DNA of 64,000 nt from Streptomyces cellostaticus (GCF_023630175.1 NZ_JALLIN010000009.1:101888-165887); one strand, 5' to 3'. Shown: positions 1 to 9,102, numbered from the stretch's first letter. The notes: a model not told the origin generated them from the sequence alone. Program-made: numbers and translations.

Positions 1-504
1 TCCCTGGACGAACTCCACGACCCGAAGCGGGTCTGGTCCCTGGGCTCGGACAACCCGGCGGAGCTGGCCGCGGAGATCTCCCGCCTCAACGCCGAACTGG
101 GCGCCTACCGGGAAGCCCTCTCCCGCCCGTTCCCGGTGGCGGTCCTGCACTGGCCGGCCCCCGAGCTGACGGAACTGCTGGCGGCCTACGCCGGCCTGGA
201 GGCGGAGTACCCCTCCCACGACGCCCACCTGGCGACGATAGAGGCCTCCCTCCGTGAACTGGCGTCCTCGGGCACGCCCAACCTGGGCATCGTCACCGGC
301 ACGGTCCCGTCCTACGAGGCCTTCGCGGCCTCCGAGGGCTCCAGCCCGTCCGACACGACCCTCCTGCCCCAGTACGCGACGACCCTCGCGGCGCGCGGCC
401 GCGCCGTGGCCTGGCCCCCGCAGCGCACGGCGCACTGCTGGTGCGGTTCGGGCCACGCGTACGGCGACTGCCACGGAGCGCCGGAGCCCGCGGCGGCCGT
501 CTAG
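1..504 (+). CDS. SEC-C motif protein, 3' end only
   Basis: The reading frame is open from the first base and ends with TAG at 502-504, so the N-terminus lies outside the window and 167 residues are visible. The visible part is mostly helical, with no membrane segment. Its C-terminus carries CWCGSGHAYGDCHG, which matches the SEC-C zinc-binding motif (CxCGSGxxxxxCHG) found at the end of SecA and of many uncharacterised bacterial proteins. The motif binds zinc and usually mediates protein contacts; the specific role here is unknown. A palindromic intergenic repeat begins a few bases after the stop. The coding call is firm, the function is not. Confidence 0.8.
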   Translation, partial: SLDELHDPKRVWSLGSDNPAELAAEISRLNAELGAYREALSRPFPVAVLHWPAPELTELLAAYAGLEAEYPSHDAHLATIEASLRELASSGTPNLGIVTGTVPSYEAFAASEGSSPSDTTLLPQYATTLAARGRAVAWPPQRTAHCWCGSGHAYGDCHGAPEPAAAV

Positions 505-509
505 GGCCT

Positions 510-700
510 GCTGCTGCCGGGAAGGTCCGCCGGAAAGCCCGCGGCGTCCGGTGCGGTGCGTCGCAAGGCGGAGCTCCGCCCGCGTCCAGGACGTACTCGG
601 GCCGGGCATACGCGGGCCGGGCATACTCGGGGCACGACGCGGCGAGGCGCCGTGCCGGACGCCGCGAACCGGTGAACCCCTCCCGGACCACGGCACGGCA
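510..700. repeat. Large palindromic intergenic repeat, copy 1
   Basis: This stretch lies between two genes and has an imperfect inverted-repeat layout. A left arm containing ccggaaagcccgcggcgtcc faces a right arm containing ggacgccgcgaaccggtgaa. Close to the same sequence occurs at 24661-24822, and a fragment occurs near 54085-54140. In this copy the central part holds a short duplication, gggccgggcatac twice in tandem around 602-630. It looks like a member of a dispersed Streptomyces intergenic element family. No coding capacity is evident. Confidence 0.75.
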
Positions 701-739
701 GTGAGCCCGGCGAACGAGACGGAGGGTGGTGGCGCGGCC

Positions 740-1183
740 GTGTCCCAGCCCTGGCTGACCTGCTCCCTCCTCTTCGCCGCCTTCTGGACGTTCGTCGGCG
801 CCCACGGCACCCGCGCCGCCCTGCGCGCCCGCCGGTCCCTGGGCCGGCTCGGTGTGCGGGGCGTCCGGACGCGGGGCGAGGTGGCCAACTCCGCCCGCCG
901 AGTGGGCACGTCCTACCATCCACCCCAGATCCGCTACCAGGCCCCGCCCCCGGGCCACCCCACGGCCCCCGCCACCCATACCTACCGCCAGGTCCCCCTG
1001 AACACCGACTCCCCCAACGCCCTGTACCGCGGCACGCCGGTCATCCTGCGCTACGACCCGCAGGACCCGCGGCGGGCGGTGGTGGTGCGCACGGCGAAGG
1101 CGTACTCGCCCACCGCGAACCTGGTGTGGTGCGTGTGCTGCGTGGCGTTCGGGGTCGGCGTAGCGGCCTTCTCCCTCATGTAA
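740..1183 (+). CDS. DUF3592-type small membrane protein
   Basis: A 147-residue protein with a hydrophobic segment near the N-terminus (CSLLFAAFWTFVGA) and another at the C-terminus (LVWCVCCVAFGVGVAAFSLM). Between them lies a soluble loop with GTPVILRYDPQDPRRAVV. This two-helix plan and the YDPxDPxRA stretch are typical of the DUF3592 family, whose function is unknown. The start is uncertain: GTG at 740 has GGAG at 721, rather far upstream, and GTG at 701 in the same frame would add 13 residues. The preceding repeat ends at 700, so no promoter elements stand out. Confidence 0.65.
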   Translation: MSQPWLTCSLLFAAFWTFVGAHGTRAALRARRSLGRLGVRGVRTRGEVANSARRVGTSYHPPQIRYQAPPPGHPTAPATHTYRQVPLNTDSPNALYRGTPVILRYDPQDPRRAVVVRTAKAYSPTANLVWCVCCVAFGVGVAAFSLM

Positions 1184-1251
1184 CCGGGGACTTCTGTCAG
1201 TGCCCCCTGCTACAACAGATGCACGTTGAACATGCTCTAGGGGGGGTCAAG

Positions 1252-4200
1252 GTGGCGGAGCCGGGGGGACCTGTGAAGCCGGTCGCCGGCGTGTACGAGC
1301 GGCTGATCACCGACGACGTGAGCGAGGCGCTGGGGCGGCTCGCGGCCACGGGGTGGACGGCCGTCGACGCGGAGGTCAGCGCGGAGTCGGCGCCCCATGT
1401 GCTTGCCCGTCACATCGGAGAGGTGGTCGCTCACAAGCTCCATCAGCTCCCGCCCGCCCAGCGGGTCCGGTTCGCCAACGAGATCCTCACGTCCCTGGAT
1501 ACCGCCGCTCCTGAGCACGGCGAACCCGAGCCGGTCCGCACGGTGGCAGAAGGCCCACGGCAGTTGCTGGCCCTGGCGAAGCAGGAGGCACCCGGGGCGT
1601 ACGCGATCCGGCCGCTCACCCCGCTGTCCGAGACATCGCTGCTCACGAACTCGCCGGAGGACCTCAGTCTGGGCTCCGAGCTGCGGGCCGAACTGGCCAC
1701 CGCCGACCGTATCGATCTGCTCTGCGCCTTCGTGAAGTGGTACGGCATCCGGGTACTCGAGGACGCCCTGCGTGCCGCCAAGGAGCGAGGCGTACCGATC
1801 CGGGTCATCACCACCACGTACATGGGCGCCACCGACCGCCACGCGCTCGACCGCCTGGTGCGCGACTTCGGTGCCACGGTCAAGGTGAACTACGAGATCC
1901 GCTCCACCCGCCTGCACGCCAAGGCATGGCTGTTTCGACGCAGCACGGGATTCGACACGGCGTACGTCGGCAGTTCAAACCTCTCCAGGGCCGCACTGCT
2001 CGATGGCCTGGAGTGGAACGTACGCCTGTCCTCGATCGCGACACCCGCGGTGCTGGACAAGTTCGAGGCGACCTTCGACGCGTACTGGAACGACACGGCC
2101 TTCGAGACGTACGACCCCGATCTGCACGGTGAGCGCCTCGACGGAGCACTGGCCCAGGCAGGCGGCGGAGCACCCGCCACCGAGCTGAAGATCAACCTTT
2201 CGGGCCTGGAGGTACGGCCCTTCCCCCATCAGCGGGACATGCTGGAGCGGCTCAGCGTCGAACGGGAGATCCGAGGGCGGCACCGGAACCTGCTGGTCGC
2301 GGCAACCGGCACCGGCAAGACCGTGATGGCAGCCCTGGACTACCGGGGCCTTTGCGGACCGGCGAAGAGCGGTCGGCCGAGACTGCTGTTCGTGGCCCAC
2401 CGCAAGGAGATCCTTCGGCAGTCGCTGCGCACCTACCGGGAGGTTCTGGACGACGCCTCGTTCGGCGAACTGCTGCACGCCGGCACGGAACCCCGGGCCT
2501 GGGAGCACGTGTTCGCGAGCGTTCAGTCACTCAACGTCTCGAGGCTTGAGCGACTGGCACCCGAGCACTTCGACATCATCGTCATCGACGAGTTCCACCA
2601 CGCCACGGCCACCACGTACCGGCGGGTGATCGACCACTTCACCCCGCGGGAACTGCTGGGACTCACCGCGACGCCCGAGCGGATGGACGGCCGGAACGTC
2701 CAGGACGAGTTCTTCGACGGCCGGATCGCCGCCGAAATGCGGCTGTGGGAGGCGCTGGAGAACGACCTGCTCTGCCCCTTCCACTACTTCGGCATTCCGG
2801 ACGGTACGGATCTGACGAACCTTGGCTGGCAGAAGGGCGCGTACGCCGACCAGGAACTCGGCAACCTCTACACGGGCGACCACGCCCGCGCCCGGATCGT
2901 GGTGAGGCAGATCCGGGACAAGGTCTCCGACCCCGGCGCCATGAGGGCGCTGGGTTTCTGCGTCACCAAGGCGCACGCCCACTTCATGGCCGGCTTCTTC
3001 CGCCAGGCCGGTTTCCAGGCGATGGCGCTCGACAGCGACTCCCCCGCCGAAGTGCGCGCCCGGGCCCTCGCCGAACTACGCGAGGGCAGGCTTCAGGTGA
3101 TCTTCTCGGTCGACCTGTTCAACGAGGGGCTGGACATCCCCGACGTGGACACCCTGCTCCTGCTCCGCCCCACCAACAGCGCGACCGTCTTCCTCCAGCA
3201 GTTGGGGCGCGGGCTCAGGCGCACCGACAGCAAGCCCGTACTCACCGTCCTCGACTTCATCGGGCAGCACCGGACCGAGTTCCGCTTCGAGGAGCAGTTC
3301 CGGGCTCTGACCAACCTCTCGCGGAACCGGCTCGTCGATCACATCGAGCACGACTTCCCGCAACTGCCTTCCGGCTGCCAGATCATCCTGGAGGGCAAGT
3401 CCAAGGACCTCGTCCTGGACAACATTCGTACCCAGCTCGGCGCCACCGTGAAGACCCTGGTGAACGAGGTCAGGGCGTACCGCACCCCTCGCCTCGCCGA
3501 CTATCTTCGTGAAAGCCGCCGGGAGATCAAGGAGCTCTACAAGAGCGAGAACTCCTGGACCGCCGTCCTTCGGCGAGCCGGCCTGATCGACGGGACGGCG
3601 GAACCCGGAGAGGCGGCGCTACTCAAGCGGGTCCACGCGTTTCTTCACGTCGACGACCCGGAGCGCGCCGGAGCCTATCTCCGACTCCTCGAAGACGACG
3701 CCCCGCCGTACGAGGAACTGCCTCCGACCGACCAGTCGTACGCCCGCATGCTGTTCTTCAACCTGTGGGACGACGCGGGCGGGTTCGCCAGCTTCCAGGA
3801 GGGCCTTGCGTCGCTGCGCTCCCAGCGGGCCTTCCGCGATGAGCTGCGGCAGGTGCTGTCGCACGTCATGGAGCAAATGGACCACCTCCCGATCCCGCTG
3901 TCCGGCAGTCTCAGCCGCGTTCCGCTGAGGGTCCACAGCGCGTACAACCGTTCCGAGATCCTCGCCGCCCTCGGGGTGGCCCGCTTCGGCGGGCAGATGC
4001 CGCGGTCCTTCGCCCAGGGCGTGCAGTGGGTCGCGGAGCTGAGGACGGACACCCTGCTCATCACGCTGGAGAAGAACGAGAAGGACTTCTCACCCACCGT
4101 CCGTTACAAGGACTATGCGTTGAGCCCGGCGCTCTTCCACTGGGAATCCCAGAACTCCACGGCGGAGAACTCGCGTACCGGCCTGCGGTACCGGCAGCAC

Positions 4201-4398
4201 GAACAGCGCGGAAGCCACGTCCTTCTGTTCGTGCGCCGCTACAAGAACACCGACATAGGCAAGTCCCAGCCGTGGATGCTCCTCGGCCCGGCCACCTACG
4301 AGAGCCACACCGGCAGCAAGCCGATGGCGATCACGTGGCGCCTGGAGCACGACCTTCCGGCGGACGTCTGGACCTATTCGGCAGTCGCCACCGGATAG
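1252..4398 (+). CDS. PLD-nuclease-like / SF2 helicase / DUF3427 protein
   Basis: About 1048 residues from GTG 1252, which follows an aGGGGGG stretch at 1240-1246; the frame stays open upstream to 1126, so the start could be earlier. A phospholipase-D-like domain comes first, with the HxK motif (RLHAKAWLF, near residue 221) and a downstream GSSNLSRAAL. A superfamily 2 helicase core follows: Walker A ATGTGKT near 351, a DEAH-type box IDEFHH near 446 and the motif VI segment QLGRGLRR near 650. The C-terminal third resembles DUF3427. The family is thought to act on nucleic acids, and PLD-helicase proteins often occur in restriction or defence contexts. Here it stands alone between a membrane protein and a convergent kinase, so a defence role is inference. 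Codon use looks slightly less GC-extreme than in its neighbours. Confidence 0.88.
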   Translation: MAEPGGPVKPVAGVYERLITDDVSEALGRLAATGWTAVDAEVSAESAPHVLARHIGEVVAHKLHQLPPAQRVRFANEILTSLDTAAPEHGEPEPVRTVAEGPRQLLALAKQEAPGAYAIRPLTPLSETSLLTNSPEDLSLGSELRAELATADRIDLLCAFVKWYGIRVLEDALRAAKERGVPIRVITTTYMGATDRHALDRLVRDFGATVKVNYEIRSTRLHAKAWLFRRSTGFDTAYVGSSNLSRAALLDGLEWNVRLSSIATPAVLDKFEATFDAYWNDTAFETYDPDLHGERLDGALAQAGGGAPATELKINLSGLEVRPFPHQRDMLERLSVEREIRGRHRNLLVAATGTGKTVMAALDYRGLCGPAKSGRPRLLFVAHRKEILRQSLRTYREVLDDASFGELLHAGTEPRAWEHVFASVQSLNVSRLERLAPEHFDIIVIDEFHHATATTYRRVIDHFTPRELLGLTATPERMDGRNVQDEFFDGRIAAEMRLWEALENDLLCPFHYFGIPDGTDLTNLGWQKGAYADQELGNLYTGDHARARIVVRQIRDKVSDPGAMRALGFCVTKAHAHFMAGFFRQAGFQAMALDSDSPAEVRARALAELREGRLQVIFSVDLFNEGLDIPDVDTLLLLRPTNSATVFLQQLGRGLRRTDSKPVLTVLDFIGQHRTEFRFEEQFRALTNLSRNRLVDHIEHDFPQLPSGCQIILEGKSKDLVLDNIRTQLGATVKTLVNEVRAYRTPRLADYLRESRREIKELYKSENSWTAVLRRAGLIDGTAEPGEAALLKRVHAFLHVDDPERAGAYLRLLEDDAPPYEELPPTDQSYARMLFFNLWDDAGGFASFQEGLASLRSQRAFRDELRQVLSHVMEQMDHLPIPLSGSLSRVPLRVHSAYNRSEILAALGVARFGGQMPRSFAQGVQWVAELRTDTLLITLEKNEKDFSPTVRYKDYALSPALFHWESQNSTAENSRTGLRYRQHEQRGSHVLLFVRRYKNTDIGKSQPWMLLGPATYESHTGSKPMAITWRLEHDLPADVWTYSAVATG

Positions 4399-4481
4399 GA
4401 CCCGGAGCCGCCTGGCCGGCAGGGGGGCGACGACGAACCGGCGGACCCGCCTGCTGTGGGCCTGGTCTTGTGGGAGGCATG

Positions 4482-4530
4482 GAGACCCGGCAGGACGCGC
4501 CGTGCCTGCCCCACCGGGACGCCGGGTCTC
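4482..4530. terminator. Inverted repeat between convergent genes
   Basis: The arms gagacccggc (4482-4491) and gccgggtctc (4521-4530) are perfectly complementary over 10 bp around a 29-base loop. They lie between the stop of the helicase on the plus strand and the stop of the kinase on the minus strand. This position suits a bidirectional terminator. There is no T tract, which is common in high-GC actinomycetes. Confidence 0.45.
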
Positions 4531-4536
4531 GGGGCC

Positions 4537-6009
4537 TCAGTCCTCGGTGTTCCGTTTCGCGTGCTTCGGAGAGTTCTTTCCCTTGTCCGTGGTGTCCGCC
4601 GTGGTACCGGGCGCTTGCCCGGCTTTGCCGCGGTGGTGGGCGGAGGCGCCGTGGGGGTCGGCGCCGTCGTTGCCGGACCTGTGGGACCTCGGGGTCACCC
4701 GGTCGGGCGACGGCAGGCTCCTGGAGACGGCCTGGGTGTGAGGGTCGGAGGCCGTGGACGGCGGGGTGTGCGGGCCGGCGCTCCTCACGTCCGGCCGGTC
4801 GCCGGCCGGCGAGGCGGTGCCGGCCTTGTCGCGGGGGGTGGTCGCCTTGCCGGACGAGTGGCGGTCCGGTGTCGTCGAGGTGGAGGCGGTGTCGGCACGG
4901 TCGTCGCCGGCTCCGCTGGTGCCCGGTGCGAGTGCGAGGGTCGCGCCCACGGCCACGGAGAGGGCGGCGAGGGCGGTGCCCACCGCGAGGCGGCGGCCGT
5001 GCGGCGGGCGGTCCGCGTGGGCATGCCCTCGGACCGCCGCCGGAGCGACGGAGCGGCCGGGCCGGATCACCGCCGTCCTCGGTCCCTGCGTACGGGTGGG
5101 GTGGTTCGCCGCCGGACCCCGGGGCACGGCGGGCTCGTTCACGGCCGCGGGGGCCGCGGCGCCGGGTGCGTTCAGGGTGGCCAGGGTCAGCGCACACTGT
5201 TCGGCGTCGGGACGTGCCGCGGGGTCCTTCGCGGTCATGGTGTGCAGCAGGGTCGCCAGGTCCGGGGAGACCCAGGTGGGGATCTCGGGCGCGCGCAGCA
5301 GGCGGGCGACCGCGGCCTCCAGGGGGGTGCCCGGGTATTCCAGGCCCCCTTTCAGGCACTCCAGCAGGACGAGGCCGAGCGCGTAGACGTCGGTGGGCGG
5401 TCCGACGTACCCGCCCTCGACCTGCTCGGGCGCCAGATACGCGGCGGTGCCGGTCAGCACGTCGGGTGCGGTCTGACGGGTGGCGTCGGCAAGGCGCGCG
5501 ATGCCGAAGTCGGCCAGATGGGGGTCGCCGGCCGGGTCCAGCAGGACGTTCGACGGTTTGACGTCGCGGTGCACTATCTCGGCCCGGTGCACGTGGGCGA
5601 GTGCCCGTGCGAGGGCGGCGCCCAGGGTCGCCACGCGACGCTCGGGCAGGGGGCCGCCGTCCAGGAGGCTGTGCAGCGTGGGGCCCTCGACCAGTTCCAT
5701 GACCAGGTAGGTGCGGTCGTCCTCGCGGCCGGAGTCGTAGACCGTGATGAGGCCGGGGTGCTGGAGGCCGGCGAGGAGGACGGCCTCCGCGGTGAGGCGG
5801 TCCTCGGTCTGCGGGCCCGGGCCGGGCCGGAACATCTTGACGGCGACGGGCCGGCCGAGGCGCGTGTCGACGCCCTCGTAGACGTGGGCCATGCCTCCGG
5901 ATCCGATTCTCGCGCCCAGTCGGTAGCGTCCGGCCAGAAGGTGCGCGGGCCGCGGTTCCGCTGTGACCGGCGCGGGGGGCGGCGGGGCTGCTGATCGGCT
6001 GGCCTTCAT
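4537..6009 (-). CDS. Membrane Ser/Thr protein kinase (PknB type)
   Basis: A 490-residue Hanks-type kinase with all core motifs: glycine loop IGSGGMAHVYEG (35-46), ATP lysine AVKMF (K58), catalytic loop HRDVKPSN (147-154), DFGIA (168) and APE (193-195). After the kinase domain comes a Pro/Ala-rich linker, one membrane helix near 341-361, and an external Thr/Ser/Asp-rich tail of about 130 residues without PASTA or other recognisable sensor repeats. It should phosphorylate cytoplasmic targets in response to an unknown external cue. The start ATG at 6009 fits the usual distance to the glycine loop. It faces the helicase gene convergently and has a long upstream gap, so it is probably transcribed alone. 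Confidence 0.93.
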   Translation of the reverse strand: MKASRSAAPPPPAPVTAEPRPAHLLAGRYRLGARIGSGGMAHVYEGVDTRLGRPVAVKMFRPGPGPQTEDRLTAEAVLLAGLQHPGLITVYDSGREDDRTYLVMELVEGPTLHSLLDGGPLPERRVATLGAALARALAHVHRAEIVHRDVKPSNVLLDPAGDPHLADFGIARLADATRQTAPDVLTGTAAYLAPEQVEGGYVGPPTDVYALGLVLLECLKGGLEYPGTPLEAAVARLLRAPEIPTWVSPDLATLLHTMTAKDPAARPDAEQCALTLATLNAPGAAAPAAVNEPAVPRGPAANHPTRTQGPRTAVIRPGRSVAPAAVRGHAHADRPPHGRRLAVGTALAALSVAVGATLALAPGTSGAGDDRADTASTSTTPDRHSSGKATTPRDKAGTASPAGDRPDVRSAGPHTPPSTASDPHTQAVSRSLPSPDRVTPRSHRSGNDGADPHGASAHHRGKAGQAPGTTADTTDKGKNSPKHAKRNTED

Positions 6010-6482
6010 CTGGGTCTCCGTTGCTGTCGCCTCGTGCCGGACGCGGCCGTGGGCCGTGCTCCGATGCGGGTACCCGAGCCCGTGTCAGGTAGGCGGACGA
6101 ACTCGCGGTGGATCGACGAGCGTGGGGGCCCCGGCCGGGTGACGCGCCGTGCCGGTGCCCCGGGTCCGTCGCTCGGCCGGGGTGCGCGGTGCGCCCCCTG
6201 GCGGGGCCTCGGGGCTGCCGCCCGCTGCTACCCGCGCCGGGCCGCCATCGCGGCCCCGACCAGCCATCCGGCCCCTGCGGGGAGGCGCCGATCGCGTGTC
6301 CGTCCCGCGCATCGGCTTTCCCCGGTTGCGCGAGGTGAGGAGGTCGGGCTGGTTCGCCCGTGCCTGGTCGCGCACGAGCGCCGAGAACAACGACACCGAC
6401 GGACACGGCGACGCGCGGTACGGCCGGCCGTGCACGGCATCGGCAACGATGCCCGGCCGGTCGGCGGAGTGGGGGTACGGGC
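6010..6482. other. Intergenic region, nothing recognised
   Basis: This 473-base gap lies between the divergent kinase gene and a small conserved gene. It must hold the kinase promoter and probably the promoter of the next gene. I found no RNA gene, no convincing small protein with a ribosome binding site and no strong palindrome. Open frames here have ordinary high-GC shadow character. Confidence 0.4.
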
Positions 6483-6851
6483 ATGGTGACGCCGACGGGT
6501 CGGTTGCGTCTGCTGCCTTGGTCCGGGCCGGAGGGCAAGCCGTGCCATCCCGCCGCTGAGGGAACGGGACACCTCTCCCGGCTCGCGGACACCATGGAGT
6601 CCGCCCAGATCGGTCCGGCCGGTCGGCTCCTCAGGAAAGCACGACGTGCTCTGGACGGGCGTCAGTGGACGCTAGGTGAACTGCGCCTGCTTGCCATCCA
6701 CTTGCCCGAGGCGCCGGCCCATGTGCACCGGATCGCGGTGAGCCGGGGCGAGCGCCTGCCCTCGCCGGCGTACGCAGACCTCGACACCCTCGGCGACGAG
6801 GACGACGAGGACGACGATCTGGACGCCTCGCGGATGCCCCGGCGCGCCTGA
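6483..6851 (+). CDS. Conserved Streptomyces hypothetical protein
   Basis: A 122-residue protein beginning MVTPTGRLRLLPWSGPEGKP, a beginning I recall from many small Streptomyces proteins of unknown function. The middle is helical (residues about 30-85). The C-terminus carries a strongly acidic run (GDEDDEDDDLD) followed by a short basic end. There is no signal peptide or membrane segment, so it is probably a soluble cytoplasmic protein. The start ATG at 6483 was chosen because the family usually begins at MVTPTGR; the frame stays open upstream, but that part has arginine/threonine-rich shadow composition. No functional assignment is possible. Confidence 0.68.
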   Translation: MVTPTGRLRLLPWSGPEGKPCHPAAEGTGHLSRLADTMESAQIGPAGRLLRKARRALDGRQWTLGELRLLAIHLPEAPAHVHRIAVSRGERLPSPAYADLDTLGDEDDEDDDLDASRMPRRA

Positions 6852-7199
6852 CCTGTCCCCCGCCGTAGGCGTTTGCGTCTCCCCGTGTCGACGACGCCGC
6901 GCCGGACGTCCAGGCTGCGCGGGCGGCAAGCGTCCCGAGGCCGTCCAGGCCGCGGTGGGCGGCGGGCCTCCGAAGGCCTCCAGGCCGCGTGGGCGACGGG
7001 CGGCCGGCGGGCACGGGGCGCGACCCCGAGTGGCCCGGGCCCGGACGATCACCCGAGTCCCGGCACCTCCGGGCGCGGGCCCCGGTGCGCGGGCCCCGGT
7101 GCGCGGGTCGTGCCCCGCCGGGCGGCGTGGGAGCGGGCGGCCTCCGGCGGTGGCCATGCCGTGGAACGGGCGGAGGCCGGCCGGTGGCGGGCCGGAGTC
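6852..7199. other. Intergenic region with short direct repeats
   Basis: This 348-base gap lies between convergent genes, so it should hold terminators rather than promoters. It is extremely GC-rich. A 14-base direct repeat, gggccccggtgcgc, occurs twice in tandem near 7078-7105, and several similar gtccaggccgc stretches occur near 6940-6990. No convincing gene is present. Confidence 0.35.
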
Positions 7200-7700
7200 C
7201 TATGCCGTCGCCGCCAGGTCCGCGCGGCCGAACAGCAGGGCGTAGCCGGGAGGGAGCTGCGCCAGGACGCGGGTCGTCAGGGACTCGCCGGCGATGTCCG
7301 CCACGACACCCAGGACCGAGCTGACGTCCCAGCGGGCCGTGGCCGGGGTGGCGTCGCCGAGGTGGTCCGCCACGGACTCGACGAAATCGCGTGCGGACAG
7401 CGGGGTGTTCGCGGGGATCCGGGAGGCGACCAGGGTGCCCGCCTCCCGGGGCAGGGCCTGGGCGAGGGCGACTCGTTCCTCACCGGTCACATGGCCGCCG
7501 AGGGCGGTGAGGACGGTACGGGTGACGCGCTCGGCCTCGGCCGCCGTCGAGTAGCGACCGGCCTCGCGCACCGCCTCGGTGAGCGCCTCCCAGCGCGCGG
7601 CGTCGGTGTCGGCCCCGGGGGTGAGGGGGCGCGGCGACGGGGCCCCGGTGGGGGCGGGAGCGGGGATGGTCGTTCTCGGCTGCGGGGTCGTCACGGTCAT
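7200..7700 (-). CDS. DUF2267 family protein
   Basis: A 166-residue protein. The first 35 residues are Pro/Thr/Ala-rich and probably disordered. The rest matches DUF2267: a helical region with VTRTVLTALGGHVTGEE, then DFVESVADHLG and a terminal RVLAQLPPGYALLFGR. DUF2267 proteins are small, soluble and of unknown biochemical role; in actinomycetes they often sit near stress genes. The start ATG at 7700 is preceded by GGAAGAGGAG at a good distance; a longer frame upstream to 7898 looks non-coding. The neighbour on the same strand is an Hsp20 gene with its own promoter, so joint stress expression is possible but not shown. Confidence 0.78.
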   Translation of the reverse strand: MTVTTPQPRTTIPAPAPTGAPSPRPLTPGADTDAARWEALTEAVREAGRYSTAAEAERVTRTVLTALGGHVTGEERVALAQALPREAGTLVASRIPANTPLSARDFVESVADHLGDATPATARWDVSSVLGVVADIAGESLTTRVLAQLPPGYALLFGRADLAATA

Positions 7701-7923
7701 CGTGGGATGGCTCCTCTTCCAGGACGCTTCGGGACACCGGAAGCCCGGTACCCCGTAAGGCGACGCGCATGAGCGGGAATTCGGCCAAAGCGCGGCATGT
7801 GGTGGCATGCGGCCCGTGGGGCGGTATCCGCCCCGGTGGGGAGGCGGACCACCGCGCCCCGGGCCCCGGCGGGGGCCACGGGGCGCGGAGCCCGCCACCG
7901 GTGGGTGGTCGGGCCGGGGGCGG

Positions 7924-8361
7924 TCAGCGGGTGATCTGCTTGCGGCCGTCGTCGCCGCCGCTGATCCGGATGCGGCGCGGCTTGGCCTGTTCGGCCACCG
8001 GGATGCGCAGGGTCAGGACGCCGGCCTCGTACGAGGCGTCGATGCGCTCGGTGTCGAGCGTGTCGCCGAGGAAGAGCTGACGGGTGGAGACGCCCGTGGG
8101 GCGCTCGGCGACGATCATCTCGGCACCCTCGGGTGCGGGGGTGCGGCGTTCGGCGCGGACGCTGAGGACGTTGCGCTCGACGTCCAGCTCGATCGTCTCG
8201 GGGTCGATCCCCGGAAGGTCGAAGTGGACCAGGAACTCGTCACCGGAGCGGTAGGCGTCCATCGGCATGGCCGACGGGCGGCCGGCGGTGGTGTTCGCGG
8301 TGCCGAAGACCTGCTGCGCGAGTCGGTCGAAGTCACGGAACGGGTCCGTACGCATGAGCAT
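7924..8361 (-). CDS. Hsp20 / alpha-crystallin small heat-shock protein
   Basis: A 145-residue small heat-shock protein beginning [14 protein letters not shown], closely similar in plan to Hsp18 of Streptomyces albus. It has a short N-terminal arm, then the alpha-crystallin domain with [20 protein letters not shown] and the conserved A-x-x-x-n-G-V-L motif seen as [15 protein letters not shown] short basic tail follows ([10 protein letters not shown]). It should form oligomers that hold unfolding proteins during heat stress. ATG at 8361 was preferred over the adjacent GTG at 8364 because of GAGGAG upstream and family starts. A strong-looking promoter with a palindrome over the -10 box lies upstream, which fits repression at normal temperature. 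Confidence 0.92.
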   Translation of the reverse strand: MLMRTDPFRDFDRLAQQVFGTANTTAGRPSAMPMDAYRSGDEFLVHFDLPGIDPETIELDVERNVLSVRAERRTPAPEGAEMIVAERPTGVSTRQLFLGDTLDTERIDASYEAGVLTLRIPVAEQAKPRRIRISGGDDGRKQITR

Positions 8362-8404
8362 CACTGCTCACTCCTCTCCTCGGGTGCTGGGTGCGATGCC
8401 CTTC

Positions 8405-8439
8405 GCTATTTATATAGCTCGCGGCCGGAAAGTTGACAA
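8405..8439 (-). promoter_or_regulatory. Hsp20 promoter with palindrome over the -10 box
   Basis: Read on the minus strand, TTGTCA (8434-8439) and TATATA (8411-8416) are separated by exactly 17 bases, an excellent vegetative promoter. The -10 box lies inside a 14-base inverted repeat (GCTAT-TTAT-ATAGC, 8405-8418 on the plus strand), a natural place for a repressor. In S. albus hsp18 is repressed by RheA, but I cannot confirm that the site type is the same. Confidence 0.65.
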
Positions 8440-8564
8440 GCCCAGACTCAGCTTGTTGGAGTCCAGGAGGCGCTCGATAGTCTCGGGCCAGCCACAGGAG
8501 GCAGCCGTCGCGGACCGGTCCGCGACGACGTGCATGACGGACACGACGTACGTGGAGGCAGCTC

Positions 8565-8867
8565 ATGGCCAGGATTCCCAGCGCGGTGGTCGCGGCGACC
8601 GGGCTCGTCGGCGGGTACGGCGTCGCCCGCTGGACCGGTGAGCGGCGGCTCGGCGGGGTCGTCCTGGCCGCCGCGGGCGCCGCCGCCGCGCAGCGGTGGC
8701 GCAGGCAGGCGGGCGGGAAGGCAGCGGGCGCGCTGACCGCCGGGTACGTCGCCGCGTTCGCCGGGTCGCACCCGCTGGCCAGGAGGATCGGCGCCTGGCC
8801 GTCCGTCCTCGGCGTCGCGGGCGCCGTCGCACTGGCCTCCTGGGCCGTCGCCGACCGGCGCGGCTGA
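8565..8867 (+). CDS. Small membrane protein
   Basis: A 100-residue Ala/Gly-rich protein with probably three hydrophobic segments (VVAATGLVGGYGVA, GVVLAAAGAAAA, and SVLGVAGAVALASWAVA near the end) separated by arginine-rich turns. GGAGG at 8554-8558 sits a good distance before ATG 8565. Similar small membrane proteins are common in Streptomyces and have no known function. It is divergent from the Hsp20 gene, so both promoters lie in 8362-8564. Confidence 0.72.
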   Translation: MARIPSAVVAATGLVGGYGVARWTGERRLGGVVLAAAGAAAAQRWRRQAGGKAAGALTAGYVAAFAGSHPLARRIGAWPSVLGVAGAVALASWAVADRRG

Positions 8868-9102
8868 ACCGGCGGCCGGCGCCGCGGACGTCACCGGGGC
8901 TCCCGGCTCCGAAGGCGGGGCCGGCCGGGGGGAACACCGCGGCCGGCCCGCGCACCGGCGTGCTCGACCCGCTGCGGGCGGCCGTCCCGGCGCCGGTGGC
9001 CGTGCGAACCGGCGCCAGGGGCGGTTGCGGGCGGCCGGAACCCGTCCCGGGCCCGCCGGGGCCGGCCCCCGGCCAGCCGTTCCGCCGTCCCGGCGCCGCC
9101 CG

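Noticed and set aside
1126..1251. Earlier start for the helicase gene
   Set aside because: It would overlap the DUF3592 gene and add residues with no conservation, and the GTG at 1252 has a purine-rich site just upstream.
6034..6489. Plus-strand open frame upstream of the small conserved gene
   Set aside because: Arg/Gly/Ala-rich shadow with no ribosome binding site and no recognisable family; the region is better treated as intergenic.
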